Below, one piece after another: positions 24,233 through 33,069 of a stretch of 46,041 nt of DNA; position 1 is the stretch's first letter, and each line of letters starts with the position of its first letter. The notes under the pieces were generated by a model. That model saw nothing but the letters and a program-made list of their open reading frames with translations, was not told where the DNA came from and made no database searches. This stretch comes from an uncultured Bacteroidia bacterium (GTDB lineage: Bacteria; Bacteroidota; Bacteroidia; Bacteroidales; F082). The position numbers were made by a program, and so were the translations under genes. The stretch is from NCBI GenBank assembly GCA_902770835.1, contig CACXUM010000038.1, positions 1 to 46,041 of the forward strand, read 5' to 3'.

Positions 24233-26980
24233 ATGGAAATCGAAGACAATTTGGAGAACGAACCCAAGGACGAGCAGTTGACGGACGAGACTTTTGAAGG
24301 TGTGCAAGACGCTCAGGCTCAAGAGGATGAACATCATATCATCCCTTTGAAAGGTATGTTCGAGAACTGGTTTCTCGACTATGCTTCGTATGTCATCCTT
24401 GAACGAGCCGTGCCCGCCATTGAGGACGGCTTGAAGCCTGTGCAACGCCGCATTCTGCACTCGATGGACGAACTCGACGACGGCCGCTTCAACAAGGTGG
24501 CCAACATCGTGGGCAACACCATGAAATACCATCCGCATGGTGATGCTTCCATTGGTGATGCTTTGGTGCAACTTGCTCAAAAAGACCTGCTTATGGATAC
24601 GCAGGGTAACTTCGGCAACATCCTGACGGGAGACGATGCCGCTGCCCCGCGTTATATCGAGGCGCGGCTGTCGAAGTTTGCCAAAGAGGTCGTTTTCAAC
24701 CATAAAACCACTGACTGGACGCGCTCATACGACAACCGCAACGCCGAGCCAGTCTCACTGCCAGTGAAGTTCCCATTGCTGTTGGCCCAAGGCACAGAAG
24801 GCATTGCCGTGGGCTTGGCCTCCAAGTTCTTGCCGCACAACTTCAACGAACTGATTGATGCCTCGGTAGCGTATCTTCGCGACGAGCCTTTCACGCTCTA
24901 TCCCGACTTCCCGACGGGCGGCCTGATGGATGTGACCAACTACAATGACGGTTTGCGCGGCGGCAAGGTGCGTATTCGCGCAAGAATCAGCCAACAGGAC
25001 AAGAAAACGTTGGTCATCAGTGAGATACCATACGGAACCACCACAGGTGGCTTGATTGAAAGCATCGTGAAGTGCAACGACAAGGGCAAAATCAAAATCA
25101 AGAAAATCGACGACAATACCGCCGAACAGTGCGAAATCGTGATTTACCTGAACCCCGGTGTTTCTCCCGACCAAACCATCGACGCGCTCTATGCCTTCAC
25201 CGATTGCGAGGTGTCGATTTCGCCCAACGCTTGCGTCATCGTGAACCAGCATCCGGCATTCCTCGGCGTGAGTGAAATCCTGAAACTCAGCACCGACCGC
25301 ACGATGGAACTCTTGAGTCTCGAACTGCGCATTTTGCTCGACGAGTTGGCCAACAGTTGGCATTGGGTGTCGTTGGAGAAGATTTTCTTCGAGAAAGGTA
25401 TATATAAAGAGCTGGAAAACAAGGACTACGCCACTTGGGACGACCAACTGACGGGTATTGAGCGGCGTTTTGACCCATACCGAAAGCTGCTGAAACGCGA
25501 GGTTACCCGCGAAGATGTGGAAAAACTTTGCGAGAAACCCGTGCGCAAGATTTCCAAGTTCGACATCAAGAAGGCTGACGAGCAAATTGCTGATATTGAG
25601 AAGCGTATGGAAGAAGCGCAATACCACCTCGATCATATCGTGGACTACACCATAGATTATTTCCTACGCATCAAAGAGAAATACGGCGATGGCCGTGAGC
25701 GCAAGACCGAAATTCGCAATTTCGACAATATTTCCGCCGTGGCTGTGGCCGCCAACAACGAGAAACTTTATGTGAACAAGGAGGAAGGCTTCGTTTGCAC
25801 CGGCGAAGGCTTGAAGCGCGAGAAAAACAAGGAAGCGTACGAATACGTTTGCGACTGCTCCGACATGGACGACATCATCGTTTTCCACGAGGATGGCAAG
25901 TACGCGGTAGTCAAGTTGCAGCCGAAACTCTTTGTGGGACAAAAGGTTATCCATGTCGATGTGTTCCACAAGAACGATGGTCGCACCACCTACAATGTGG
26001 TCTATCGCGACGGCAAGAACGGTGCGCCGCATTATGTGAAGCGTTTCGCCGTGAAGGGTGTCACCCGCGACAAGGAATACGACCTCACGCAAGGCAAGCC
26101 CGGCTCGAAAGTACGCTATTTTTCCTCGAATCCGAATGGTGAGGCTGAGGTTATCAAAGTAACCTTGGTGCTGTTCAACAAAAAGCAAAAAACCGTCGAT
26201 TACAAGTTTGCCGACCTTGGTGTGAAAGGTCGCGACGCGCGAGGCAACCTGCTCACGAAGTACGAGGTCAAGGAAATCAAGAAGGGTGGGGAAGGCGTTT
26301 CAACGCTTGATGCCCGCGAGATTTGGTTTGATGACACCGTGCGCCGCCTCAATGCCGACAAGCGCGGACAATACCTCGGCGCATTTGAAGGCGAAGACCG
26401 TATTTTGCAGATTTTCAGCAATGGCGAGTTCAAGATTTCGGGCTTTGACCTCAACACTCACTTTGATGACGACATGATTGAAATCCGCAAGTTCGACCCT
26501 GACGAAATCTTTTCCGTCGTCTACATTGAAGGCGAGACGCAGAAGATGTACTTGAAGCGTTTCTGCATCGAGGCTGAAACCAAGTTGAACGCCCGCGCTT
26601 CCTTCATCGGCGAGCATCCCGAGGCGAAATATTTGGGCATGAGCACTGACACTTTGCCGCGCCTGCTGTTGAGTTACAAAGTCAGCGACGCAGGCAACAG
26701 TTTCCCCGACGACGAGGTGAATGTGGAGGAATTTATTGGTATCAAGAGTTACAAGGCAAAAGGTAAACGCTTGTCAACGAGGGAGATAGAAAGTTGGCAA
26801 TTCCTTGAGCCTTTCCAACCAGAACCACAAGAAGAAACCGAGGTTCCTGAGCCTGTCGAAGGAACAGAAAACGAGGATAAAATCGAAGTCAATCCCGCCG
26901 ATGTGCCGTTGGAAATCGTGGAAACGAAGGAAGAACCCAAGGGCGACGGTATACAAATGGATTTGTTTGATAATGTTTAA
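24233..26980 (+). CDS. parC: DNA topoisomerase IV subunit A
   Basis: 915 residues. After an acidic N-terminal tail (about 1-35), the breakage-reunion domain begins (FLDYASYVILERAVPAIEDG, KPVQRRILHSM). The catalytic Tyr141 lies in AAAPRYIEARLS. HPHGDASIGDALVQLAQ (about 100-116) is the quinolone-site helix; Ala105 and Asp109 sit where E. coli ParC has Ser80 and Glu84. The C-terminal DNA-wrapping domain follows, then an acidic, glutamate-rich tail ending MDLFDNV. It decatenates daughter chromosomes with ParE, which is not in the window. Assignment to ParC rather than GyrA rests on overall resemblance to Bacteroidota ParC and the lack of an obvious GyrA box. A lipoprotein gene follows closely. 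Confidence 0.88.
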   Translation: MEIEDNLENEPKDEQLTDETFEGVQDAQAQEDEHHIIPLKGMFENWFLDYASYVILERAVPAIEDGLKPVQRRILHSMDELDDGRFNKVANIVGNTMKYHPHGDASIGDALVQLAQKDLLMDTQGNFGNILTGDDAAAPRYIEARLSKFAKEVVFNHKTTDWTRSYDNRNAEPVSLPVKFPLLLAQGTEGIAVGLASKFLPHNFNELIDASVAYLRDEPFTLYPDFPTGGLMDVTNYNDGLRGGKVRIRARISQQDKKTLVISEIPYGTTTGGLIESIVKCNDKGKIKIKKIDDNTAEQCEIVIYLNPGVSPDQTIDALYAFTDCEVSISPNACVIVNQHPAFLGVSEILKLSTDRTMELLSLELRILLDELANSWHWVSLEKIFFEKGIYKELENKDYATWDDQLTGIERRFDPYRKLLKREVTREDVEKLCEKPVRKISKFDIKKADEQIADIEKRMEEAQYHLDHIVDYTIDYFLRIKEKYGDGRERKTEIRNFDNISAVAVAANNEKLYVNKEEGFVCTGEGLKREKNKEAYEYVCDCSDMDDIIVFHEDGKYAVVKLQPKLFVGQKVIHVDVFHKNDGRTTYNVVYRDGKNGAPHYVKRFAVKGVTRDKEYDLTQGKPGSKVRYFSSNPNGEAEVIKVTLVLFNKKQKTVDYKFADLGVKGRDARGNLLTKYEVKEIKKGGEGVSTLDAREIWFDDTVRRLNADKRGQYLGAFEGEDRILQIFSNGEFKISGFDLNTHFDDDMIEIRKFDPDEIFSVVYIEGETQKMYLKRFCIEAETKLNARASFIGEHPEAKYLGMSTDTLPRLLLSYKVSDAGNSFPDDEVNVEEFIGIKSYKAKGKRLSTREIESWQFLEPFQPEPQEETEVPEPVEGTENEDKIEVNPADVPLEIVETKEEPKGDGIQMDLFDNV

Positions 26981-27017
26981 CTCTATTTTCACAAAACTTG
27001 CAAAACCTACAAAAACA

Positions 27018-27881
27018 ATGAATAAACTCGATAAACGTGTGGCAACTGCACAACCGTGCGTTGCCGGAAAACTGCCGGTTGGCAAGTTTTCCCACACATC
27101 AAAAAAACTAAGTTTTGGGTGTTTTGTTTGTTTTGTGGTATTGCTACTGACTTTTACGGGCTGCCAAACTGAATTGAAATTGGCCAAGCGATATATGGCC
27201 GAGCGACCCAATATCGAGGCGGCGGTGTATTTTCCCGAACAAGCCGAGGTGAAATCGGAATACAACACGCAATATGGTAGGAAAACCGAGGTTTTGAATG
27301 GCTTCAGTCAGGACTTGTTCCTCGATGTCATGTACAACGCATACGCAGAGGCGTTGGGCGATTATGGCATTGAAGTCTATGTGCCTGAAAACGATGACAA
27401 TGTGCAAGTTGACTCAACCCATTGGTTAGTGATGCTATCCCGAATGGAGATTTCAGGACGCATCACGGAATTCGAGGATTATTTGTATAGCGACACCGAA
27501 GAATTCAGTTACAAGCACCCTTTGAACACGGTCAATGTGGCCTCGTGGGTTGAAATCAATGATGGCGACTGGAAGCCCGTGCTGTTTTGCGAGCACAACC
27601 TCATGGACGGCTTCGAATCCAATACGGACTATTCGATTTGGACACAAAAGATAGACTATACCTATACCATTGACACTCTGAAACTTAGAGATGTCTACAA
27701 TTATGCCGTGTATTTGGGCAAACTCTATGCGGGCTACACTTACGATTACATGATGAACAGTTATGTAGGCGCGGAACTGAAGAAAATGGGCTATGCCTAT
27801 CAGTTGCTGTTGCGCTATGATCCTTACCGGAAGCAATTGCGGTATGCGGATGAGGATGGGTTTGTGGAAATCAATGATTAA
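27018..27881 (+). CDS. Lipoprotein of unknown function with a repeat-derived n-region
   Basis: 287 residues from ATG 27018 (an alternative ATG at 26973 overlaps the end of parC). The hydrophobic run CFVCFVVLLLTFTGC ends in a lipobox with Cys49, so the protein should be membrane-anchored. The n-region is about 30 residues, much longer than usual, because residues 8-27 (VATAQPCVAGKLPVGKFSHT) are coded by a palindromic, cloverleaf-like repeat. The mature part (MAERPNIEAAVYFPEQ, GYTYDYMMNSYVGAEL) resembles no family I can name. Its stop overlaps the convergent cdaA stop by 4 nt. It may be cotranscribed with parC. Confidence 0.72.
   Translation: MNKLDKRVATAQPCVAGKLPVGKFSHTSKKLSFGCFVCFVVLLLTFTGCQTELKLAKRYMAERPNIEAAVYFPEQAEVKSEYNTQYGRKTEVLNGFSQDLFLDVMYNAYAEALGDYGIEVYVPENDDNVQVDSTHWLVMLSRMEISGRITEFEDYLYSDTEEFSYKHPLNTVNVASWVEINDGDWKPVLFCEHNLMDGFESNTDYSIWTQKIDYTYTIDTLKLRDVYNYAVYLGKLYAGYTYDYMMNSYVGAELKKMGYAYQLLLRYDPYRKQLRYADEDGFVEIND
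27037..27097. repeat. Cloverleaf-like palindromic repeat within a signal-peptide coding region
   Basis: Outer arms GTGTGG (27037-27042) and CCACAC (27092-27097) enclose two hairpins. The first pairs GCAAC/GTTGC (27042-27046 with 27060-27064) and GCAC/GTGC around AACC. The second pairs GGAAAACTGCC (27066-27076) with GGCaAGTTTTCC (27081-27092) around GGTT, with one bulged A. The result is a three-way junction about 61 bp long. Confidence 0.65.
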
Positions 27882-28651
27882 CCATTCAATTCTTTTTCAA
27901 TCATTTCCTTCAATTCTGACGCTTTCAAAGTCCGGATTTCCCCGTTTGTGACCATGCTGATATTGCCTGTTTCCTCCGAAACCACGAGAGCGATGCAGTC
28001 GTTGACTTCGGTCACGCCGATGGCGGCGCGGTGGCGCAGGCCGTAATGCCCGGGAATGTTGGATTTTTGCGTCACGGGGAGGATGCAACGGGCCGAAGTA
28101 ATGCGGTTGTTGCGAATGATCATGGCACCGTCGTGCAAGGGACTGTTTTTGAAGAAAATGTTCTCAATCAGCGGGTTACTGATGTCGGCGTTGACGAGAA
28201 CACCCGTTGAGATGATGTCATCGAGGTTGTTCTTTCGGGCGATGAGGATGAGTGCGCCTTGCTTGATGTCCGACATGTTTTGGCAGGCCTTTGTGATGGC
28301 ATCCACATTGAGTCCGGCGTTTCCCGTAACTCTCAGAAACTTAAACCTTTGCATTAATTTCCCCTCCTGAGCCTGCGTGCCGATGGTGAATAGGAAGCGT
28401 CGGATTTCAGGCTGGAAAATGATAATCAGCGCAATGAAACCCACACTGACGAAAGCTCCAAGGATGGAACTCAATAATTCCATCTGCAAAGCCTTGACTA
28501 TCTGCCAACTAAGGAAGATGGCCACGATACCGAGGAAGATGCTGATGGCCGTGGTGCCTTTCAGGATGCGGTAGAACCAATAGAAAAGCAGGGCTACCAA
28601 AAATATGTCGATGATGTCGAAAATGCGGACTTGGATGAAAAGGTTAATCAT
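27878..28651 (-). CDS. cdaA: Diadenylate cyclase (c-di-AMP synthase)
   Basis: 257 residues. Three N-terminal membrane helices (about 13-30, 34-54, 63-80) precede a DAC domain with both catalytic signatures: DGAMII (Asp174-Gly-Ala) and LRHRAAIG (Arg206-His-Arg). It condenses two ATP to c-di-AMP at the inner membrane, a messenger for osmolyte and cell-envelope homeostasis. Its ATG overlaps the folP stop (ATGA), so it is the second gene of a folP-cdaA operon, an arrangement typical of Bacteroidota. No CdaR/GlmM partner is adjacent. Its end overlaps the convergent lipoprotein gene by 4 nt. Confidence 0.92.
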   Translation of the reverse strand: MINLFIQVRIFDIIDIFLVALLFYWFYRILKGTTAISIFLGIVAIFLSWQIVKALQMELLSSILGAFVSVGFIALIIIFQPEIRRFLFTIGTQAQEGKLMQRFKFLRVTGNAGLNVDAITKACQNMSDIKQGALILIARKNNLDDIISTGVLVNADISNPLIENIFFKNSPLHDGAMIIRNNRITSARCILPVTQKSNIPGHYGLRHRAAIGVTEVNDCIALVVSEETGNISMVTNGEIRTLKASELKEMIEKELNG

Positions 28652-29496
28652 AGTTGAAATTTTGGCGCAAAATTACGAAAAGAACTGACCAATTCGATGG
28701 CTTCGCGTGCATTTTTCACATCATGGACGCGGAGGATGTCCGCTCCATTGAGTAGGGCAATGGTATTCAGCACGGTAGTGCCGTTCTCAGCGGTCTGTGG
28801 TGTGGTGCCAAGCACCTTATTTATTAATGACTTTCGCGAAATGCCGATGAGGATAGGCAGGTTGTTATAGCGATAACGATTCAAGTCGTTGAGCAACTGA
28901 TAGTTGGCTTCCAAACTCTTACCGAAGCCAATACCAGGGTCGAGGATGATTTGCTGTTCGCCGTAGGCTTCAAGGATTTGGCATTGCCGCTTGAAAAAGT
29001 CCATCACGGTTTGGTGGATGTCGCCGCCGAGGGCGTATTGGTGCATGGTTTCTGGCGTGCCCACGCAATGCATCATTATGTATGGGATGTGGTTTTTGCC
29101 GATGTAGGGCAACATTTCCGCATCAAACAGCCCGCCCGAAATGTCGTTGATGAGGTCGGCACCCTCGCTCATGCAGGCTTCGACCACGTTTTTCCTGAAC
29201 GTGTCGATGGAAATCAGGGCTTCGGGAAAGGCTTTTCGGATGGCTTTCAGTATCGGGATGACACGCTCTAATTCCTCCTGTTCTGTGGCGATGGCATTGT
29301 TGGGCCGAGTGGAGCAGCCCCCGATGTCGATGAAGTCGGCACCATTGGAAATCATCTGTTCACAATGTTGCAAAGCGTTGTCCATCAAGTTATAACGCCC
29401 TCCATCCGAGAACGAGTCGGGGGTCACATTGAGGATGCCCATGATTGCGGGGCGGTCGAAAATGAAGGTCTTGTTTCGTGATGTGATTTGTAACAT
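28648..29496 (-). CDS. folP: Dihydropteroate synthase
   Basis: 282 residues, the usual length. The pterin-binding signatures are intact: MGILNVTPDSFSDGG (about 19-33), DFIDIGGCSTRP, DPGIGFGKS and ISRKSLI near the C-terminus. The enzyme joins 6-hydroxymethyl-7,8-dihydropterin pyrophosphate with p-aminobenzoate in folate synthesis and is the sulfonamide target. The start at 29496 opens directly on the conserved N-terminus. It is translationally coupled to cdaA. A divergent AAA-nuclease gene lies upstream across a 152-bp intergenic region. Confidence 0.94.
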   Translation of the reverse strand: MLQITSRNKTFIFDRPAIMGILNVTPDSFSDGGRYNLMDNALQHCEQMISNGADFIDIGGCSTRPNNAIATEQEELERVIPILKAIRKAFPEALISIDTFRKNVVEACMSEGADLINDISGGLFDAEMLPYIGKNHIPYIMMHCVGTPETMHQYALGGDIHQTVMDFFKRQCQILEAYGEQQIILDPGIGFGKSLEANYQLLNDLNRYRYNNLPILIGISRKSLINKVLGTTPQTAENGTTVLNTIALLNGADILRVHDVKNAREAIELVSSFRNFAPKFQL

Positions 29497-29521
29497 ACCA
29501 ATTGCTGAAGTTTAAAGGTCG

Positions 29522-29529
29522 CAAAAATA
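29522..29529 (-). promoter_or_regulatory. Putative -7 element of the folP-cdaA operon
   Basis: On the minus strand the sequence reads TATTTTTG followed by CGACC, about 25 nt before the folP ATG at 29496. It shares the intergenic region with the divergent promoter of the AAA-nuclease gene. Confidence 0.5.
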
Positions 29530-29622
29530 TGGTTTTTTCGATTGACTTGGCCGTTTTTCTTATTTTTCATTTGCCGTTTGAATCTGAGTTGGAAAATTGT
29601 CGAGGTTTTGCGTAAAAATATG

Positions 29623-29630
29623 TATCTTTG
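29623..29630 (+). promoter_or_regulatory. Putative -7 element of the second AAA-nuclease gene
   Basis: TATCTTTG followed by CAG, 18 nt before ATG 29649. The nearest TTG (29597-29599) is 23 nt upstream, longer than the 19 nt seen elsewhere in the window. Confidence 0.5.
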
Positions 29631-29648
29631 CAGCCAAAGACGAAATCG

Positions 29649-31244
29649 ATGACGGAACAGAACTATAATGAACGGAGGTATCCTATTGGGATTCAGACGT
29701 TTGAAAGAATCATTAAAGATGGATACATCTATTTGGATAAAACGGACTTGGTCTGGAACATGGCTCATATCAGCCCGTTTGTGTTTCTAAGCCGCCCGCG
29801 AAGGTTCGGAAAATCGTTGCTTTCCTCCACTTTACATTCCTATTTCGCTGGCGAGAAGGAACTGTTTGAAGGACTGAAAATCATGGAGTTGGAAAAGGAA
29901 TGGGCATCATACCCCGTCATCCATTTTGATTTGAGCGTTGCCAAGGCCCAGCCAACGCCTGATGCATTGCGACAGGTGCTTTTCCGCCTTCTGGAAAATT
30001 ATAGGAAATTGTATGGTGAAGGGGCCTACGAAACGACTCCGGGCGGACGTTTTAGTGGCATCATCCATCGCGCCTACGAGCAAACGGGCAAGCAGGTTGT
30101 GGTCATCATTGATGAATACGATGCTCCGCTTTTGGACAAGTTGCATGACAAGACTTCGCTCGACGAGTTCCGCAATGTGATGCAGGATTTCTATGTGCAA
30201 CTCAAGGCCAATGAAGCCTTGATTCGCTTCTGCTTCATCACTGGCATCACAAAATTCAGCCAATTGAGCATTTTTTCCACCATCAACAATATCAAGAACA
30301 TCTCCATGTTGCCTCAATTCTCGGCCATTTGTGGAATTACCGATACGGAACTCTCCACAAACCTCTCCCCAGACGTTAGCCTGATGGCGGAAGCCTACGG
30401 CTGCACGAAGGAGGAAATGCACGAGAAGTTGAAACAATACTATGATGGCTACCATTTTTCGTATGCTTCGGAAGACATTTACAATCCTTTTAGCCTGATG
30501 AACGCTTTCTGCGACCGGCAAATTTCCAACTATTGGTTTGAGAGCGGCACGCCTACGTTTTTGTTCCAGCAAATGCAGCGTTTCCACACGGATATCCTTG
30601 GTTTGGATGAACTTGAGGAGCCTTCTTCGGCTTTTGACCGCCCCACGGAGGCGATGGAGAGTGCCTTGCCCTTGCTCTATCAAAGTGGCTATTTGACCAT
30701 CAAAGGCTACGACCGCGAGTCGGAGCTTTATCGTCTTTCGCTTCCCAACAAGGAGGTGCGCGTTGGGTTCATCCAGGGCTTGTTGCCGGCTTATGTGGGC
30801 TTGGAAAGCAATGTTGTGCAGAAAGGATTTGCCCTTAAGTTTTGGCAGGCATTGAAAAAGAACGACATAGACCTCGCCTTGCGCGAGATGCAGGCTTATT
30901 TGGCTGGGTTGCCCTATATTGAGGGCTTCAAGAAAAAGTTGGAGAATGTGAGCGACCGTGAAGGTTTCTACGAATGGACTTTCTACCTGATTTTCAATAT
31001 GTTGAATATATATGTCAGAACCCAAGTGAAGTGCGCCAACGGCAGGGCTGACGTGGTGGTGTTCATGCCCGATACGGTGTATGTCATTGAGTTGAAAGTG
31101 GACAAAACCGCTCAAGAAGCCTTGAATCAGATAGAAAACAATGGTTATGCCGTTCAGTATCAAACTGATGGACGAAAAGTGGTGAAAGTTGGTGTCAATT
31201 TTTCTTCTGAAACCAAAACCATCAACGATTGGATTATTGGATAA
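29649..31244 (+). CDS. AAA-ATPase-like protein with C-terminal PD-(D/E)XK nuclease domain (second copy)
   Basis: 531 residues, a paralog of the 11346-12923 product and the same length within a few residues. The family N-terminus YPIGIQTFERIIKDGYIYLD comes first, then Walker A-like FLSRPRRFGKSLLSSTL (46-62) and Walker B VVVIIDEYDAPLLD (about 152-163). The middle block MYDGYHF appears here as YYDGYHFSY. The C-terminal GRADVVVFMPDTVYVIELKV (about 465-484) supplies the D...ExK nuclease motif. The two copies share architecture but diverge clearly in sequence, so this is not a recent duplication. It lies between folP-cdaA and DUF1599, a neighbourhood otherwise made of housekeeping genes. Function unknown. 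Confidence 0.85.
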   Translation: MTEQNYNERRYPIGIQTFERIIKDGYIYLDKTDLVWNMAHISPFVFLSRPRRFGKSLLSSTLHSYFAGEKELFEGLKIMELEKEWASYPVIHFDLSVAKAQPTPDALRQVLFRLLENYRKLYGEGAYETTPGGRFSGIIHRAYEQTGKQVVVIIDEYDAPLLDKLHDKTSLDEFRNVMQDFYVQLKANEALIRFCFITGITKFSQLSIFSTINNIKNISMLPQFSAICGITDTELSTNLSPDVSLMAEAYGCTKEEMHEKLKQYYDGYHFSYASEDIYNPFSLMNAFCDRQISNYWFESGTPTFLFQQMQRFHTDILGLDELEEPSSAFDRPTEAMESALPLLYQSGYLTIKGYDRESELYRLSLPNKEVRVGFIQGLLPAYVGLESNVVQKGFALKFWQALKKNDIDLALREMQAYLAGLPYIEGFKKKLENVSDREGFYEWTFYLIFNMLNIYVRTQVKCANGRADVVVFMPDTVYVIELKVDKTAQEALNQIENNGYAVQYQTDGRKVVKVGVNFSSETKTINDWIIG

Positions 31245-31270
31245 GTTGAATTGAAAATGTAAAAGTCATT

Positions 31271-31825
31271 ATGCCTCAAAAAGATACAAAAACACAATTT
31301 CACGCAGTGTTGGCGCAATGCCGCAAACTGTTTGTCGATAAGATGAAGGACTATGGTCCGGCATGGAGGATTTTAAGAACGCCTTCGATTACCGACCAGA
31401 TTTTTATTAAGGTCAAGAGAATCAGAACCTTGCAGACTACTTCTGAGCGACTTGTGGACGAAGGTATTGAGCCGGAGTTCATCGGCATTGTCAATTATGC
31501 GGCGATGGGTGTCATACAGTTGCAACTCGGAGTGGTTGACCAGCCGGATTTGAACGCTGAAGAAGCCACGGCATTGTACGACAAAGTCACCAACGAGGCC
31601 TACGAACTGATGACGCGCAAGAACCACGACTATTCCGAGGCTTGGCGCGACATGCGTGTCAGTTCCATCACCGACCTGATTATGAGCAAGGTGTTGCGCA
31701 CCAAAAGCATCGAGGACCACGATGGCAAAACCCTTGTGTCTGAAGGACTTGACGCAAATTATTACGATATGATTAATTATGCGGTATTCGCGCTGATACT
31801 GCTGAGCGAACAGGAAAAGAAATGA
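31271..31825 (+). CDS. DUF1599-domain protein
   Basis: 184 residues made of two similar halves. The first carries CRKLFVDKMKDYGPAWRILR...SITDQIFIKVKRIRTL, the second YELMTRKNHDYSEAWRDMRVSSITDLIMSKVLRTKSI. This internal duplication (DYGPAW / DYSEAW, SITDQI / SITDLI) is the hallmark of DUF1599, which has been linked to nucleotide-modification-associated proteins. The molecular role is unknown. The gene commonly sits near folP and tpiA in Bacteroidota, as here. Its stop overlaps the next start by 4 nt (ATGA). Confidence 0.85.
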   Translation: MPQKDTKTQFHAVLAQCRKLFVDKMKDYGPAWRILRTPSITDQIFIKVKRIRTLQTTSERLVDEGIEPEFIGIVNYAAMGVIQLQLGVVDQPDLNAEEATALYDKVTNEAYELMTRKNHDYSEAWRDMRVSSITDLIMSKVLRTKSIEDHDGKTLVSEGLDANYYDMINYAVFALILLSEQEKK

Positions 31826-33060
31826 AAAAGAGAAACAACATCAACCTCCCTTGGATGAGCATCGGTGTGGCTTTGGCCTCGGCTGTGGGCATTTATTTCC
31901 TGCCTGAATTTTATCTTTGGTTTCTGCTTATTTTGCTGATTAACTTGTTGATACCCTTGATTTTCAGCAAAAAATATGGCAATGCAGCCTTGACGGTTTG
32001 TCGTCTTTTGGTGGGCGCATTGTTCATTTTCAGCAGTTTCACCAAGGGTGTCGACCCACTTGGGACAAAGTACAAAATGCTGGATTATTTGGCCGTTTAT
32101 GGCATGACTTGGCTCAACGATTTCGCTTTGATTTTGGCCATGCTGATGATTTTGGCCGAGTTCATTGTGGGCATTTGCTTGATTACCAAAGTTTTCCCAC
32201 GATTGGCCGTGTTGGGTGCCACCTTATTAATGATGTTTTTCACCGCAACGACCTTGTTTGATGCTTTGTATGATTTGGTGCCTGATTGTGGGTGTTTTGG
32301 TACGGCTATCAAAATGAGCAACTGGCAGACTTTCTACAAGAACTTGGTTATTGATGCCGTTCTTATTCCGTTGGTTATCAATAATAAAAGGTTGGAAAAC
32401 AAGATGTCGGGTGGCACGCATTTTATCATCGGTTGCCTTTATGCCTTGGTGTTTTTGGGCTTTGAGGTTTACAATTACCGTCATTTGCCCGTTGTCGATT
32501 TCATGAATTGGAAGGTGGGCAAGCAATTGAATGTTGAAACCTCTGGCGATGCAGATATTTATTTGATTTACAGGAATAAAGCCACTGGAGAGACGCAAGA
32601 ATTCCTCTCGCCGAATTATCCTTGGAATGATTCGGTTTGGATGTCGGAGTGGGAGTTCGTCGACCAAAGGACGGAAGGCAGCAGCAATTTCCTCGGATTC
32701 AGTGCTTTGGATGAATCGGGCAATGATGTCACCGAGTCCATCTTGACGACGGAAAAACTGTTGATGTTTACCTCACACGATTTGGCCGATGTGTCGGAAA
32801 AGCAATGGGAAAAGGTGAAAGAAGTCACGGAAACCGCTGAAAAACAGGGCTATATTGTGATTTGGGTGGTCGCCAACGAGCCTGAATTTGTGGAACAATT
32901 GCGCGAGCAATATGATTTCCTTTACGAGGTGTATTACGCTGACGAACTGGAAATCAAGCCGATAGTGCGCTCCAATCCGGGTTTGGTCTGGTTGGACAAT
33001 GGCTTGGTGAAGAACAAATGGAGCGTTGTCGATTTCAAAAAGGCGATGAAAGTTTTGTAA
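31822..33060 (+). CDS. BT_3928-like DoxX-family membrane protein
   Basis: 412 residues. The N-terminal half has several membrane helices (WMSIGVALASAVGIYF, LWFLLILLINLLIPLIF, ALTVCRLLVGALFIFSSFTK, FALILAMLMILAEFIVGICL). The RLLVGALFIFSSFTKGVDP segment and the CGCFG motif (PDCGCFGTAIK) are characteristic of DoxX/MauE-like membrane proteins of the BT_3928 group. The C-terminal ~180 residues are soluble and probably periplasmic, with thioredoxin-like character (EKLLMFTSHDL, GYIVIWVVANEPEF), though no CxxC is seen. A redox or disulfide role is plausible but unproven. It is translationally coupled to DUF1599 and lies 9 nt before an ABC permease. Confidence 0.8.
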   Translation: MKKRNNINLPWMSIGVALASAVGIYFLPEFYLWFLLILLINLLIPLIFSKKYGNAALTVCRLLVGALFIFSSFTKGVDPLGTKYKMLDYLAVYGMTWLNDFALILAMLMILAEFIVGICLITKVFPRLAVLGATLLMMFFTATTLFDALYDLVPDCGCFGTAIKMSNWQTFYKNLVIDAVLIPLVINNKRLENKMSGGTHFIIGCLYALVFLGFEVYNYRHLPVVDFMNWKVGKQLNVETSGDADIYLIYRNKATGETQEFLSPNYPWNDSVWMSEWEFVDQRTEGSSNFLGFSALDESGNDVTESILTTEKLLMFTSHDLADVSEKQWEKVKEVTETAEKQGYIVIWVVANEPEFVEQLREQYDFLYEVYYADELEIKPIVRSNPGLVWLDNGLVKNKWSVVDFKKAMKVL

Positions 33061-33069
33061 GGAAAAACG

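Noticed and set aside
26973-27017. ATG 26973 as start of the lipoprotein gene
   Set aside because: It would overlap parC and lengthen an already overlong n-region; ATG 27018 is the nearest usable start before the lipobox.
29907-31163. Minus-strand open frame of 418 codons
   Set aside because: It is antisense to the AAA/PD-(D/E)XK gene, whose motifs are complete; the opposite frame has no family resemblance.
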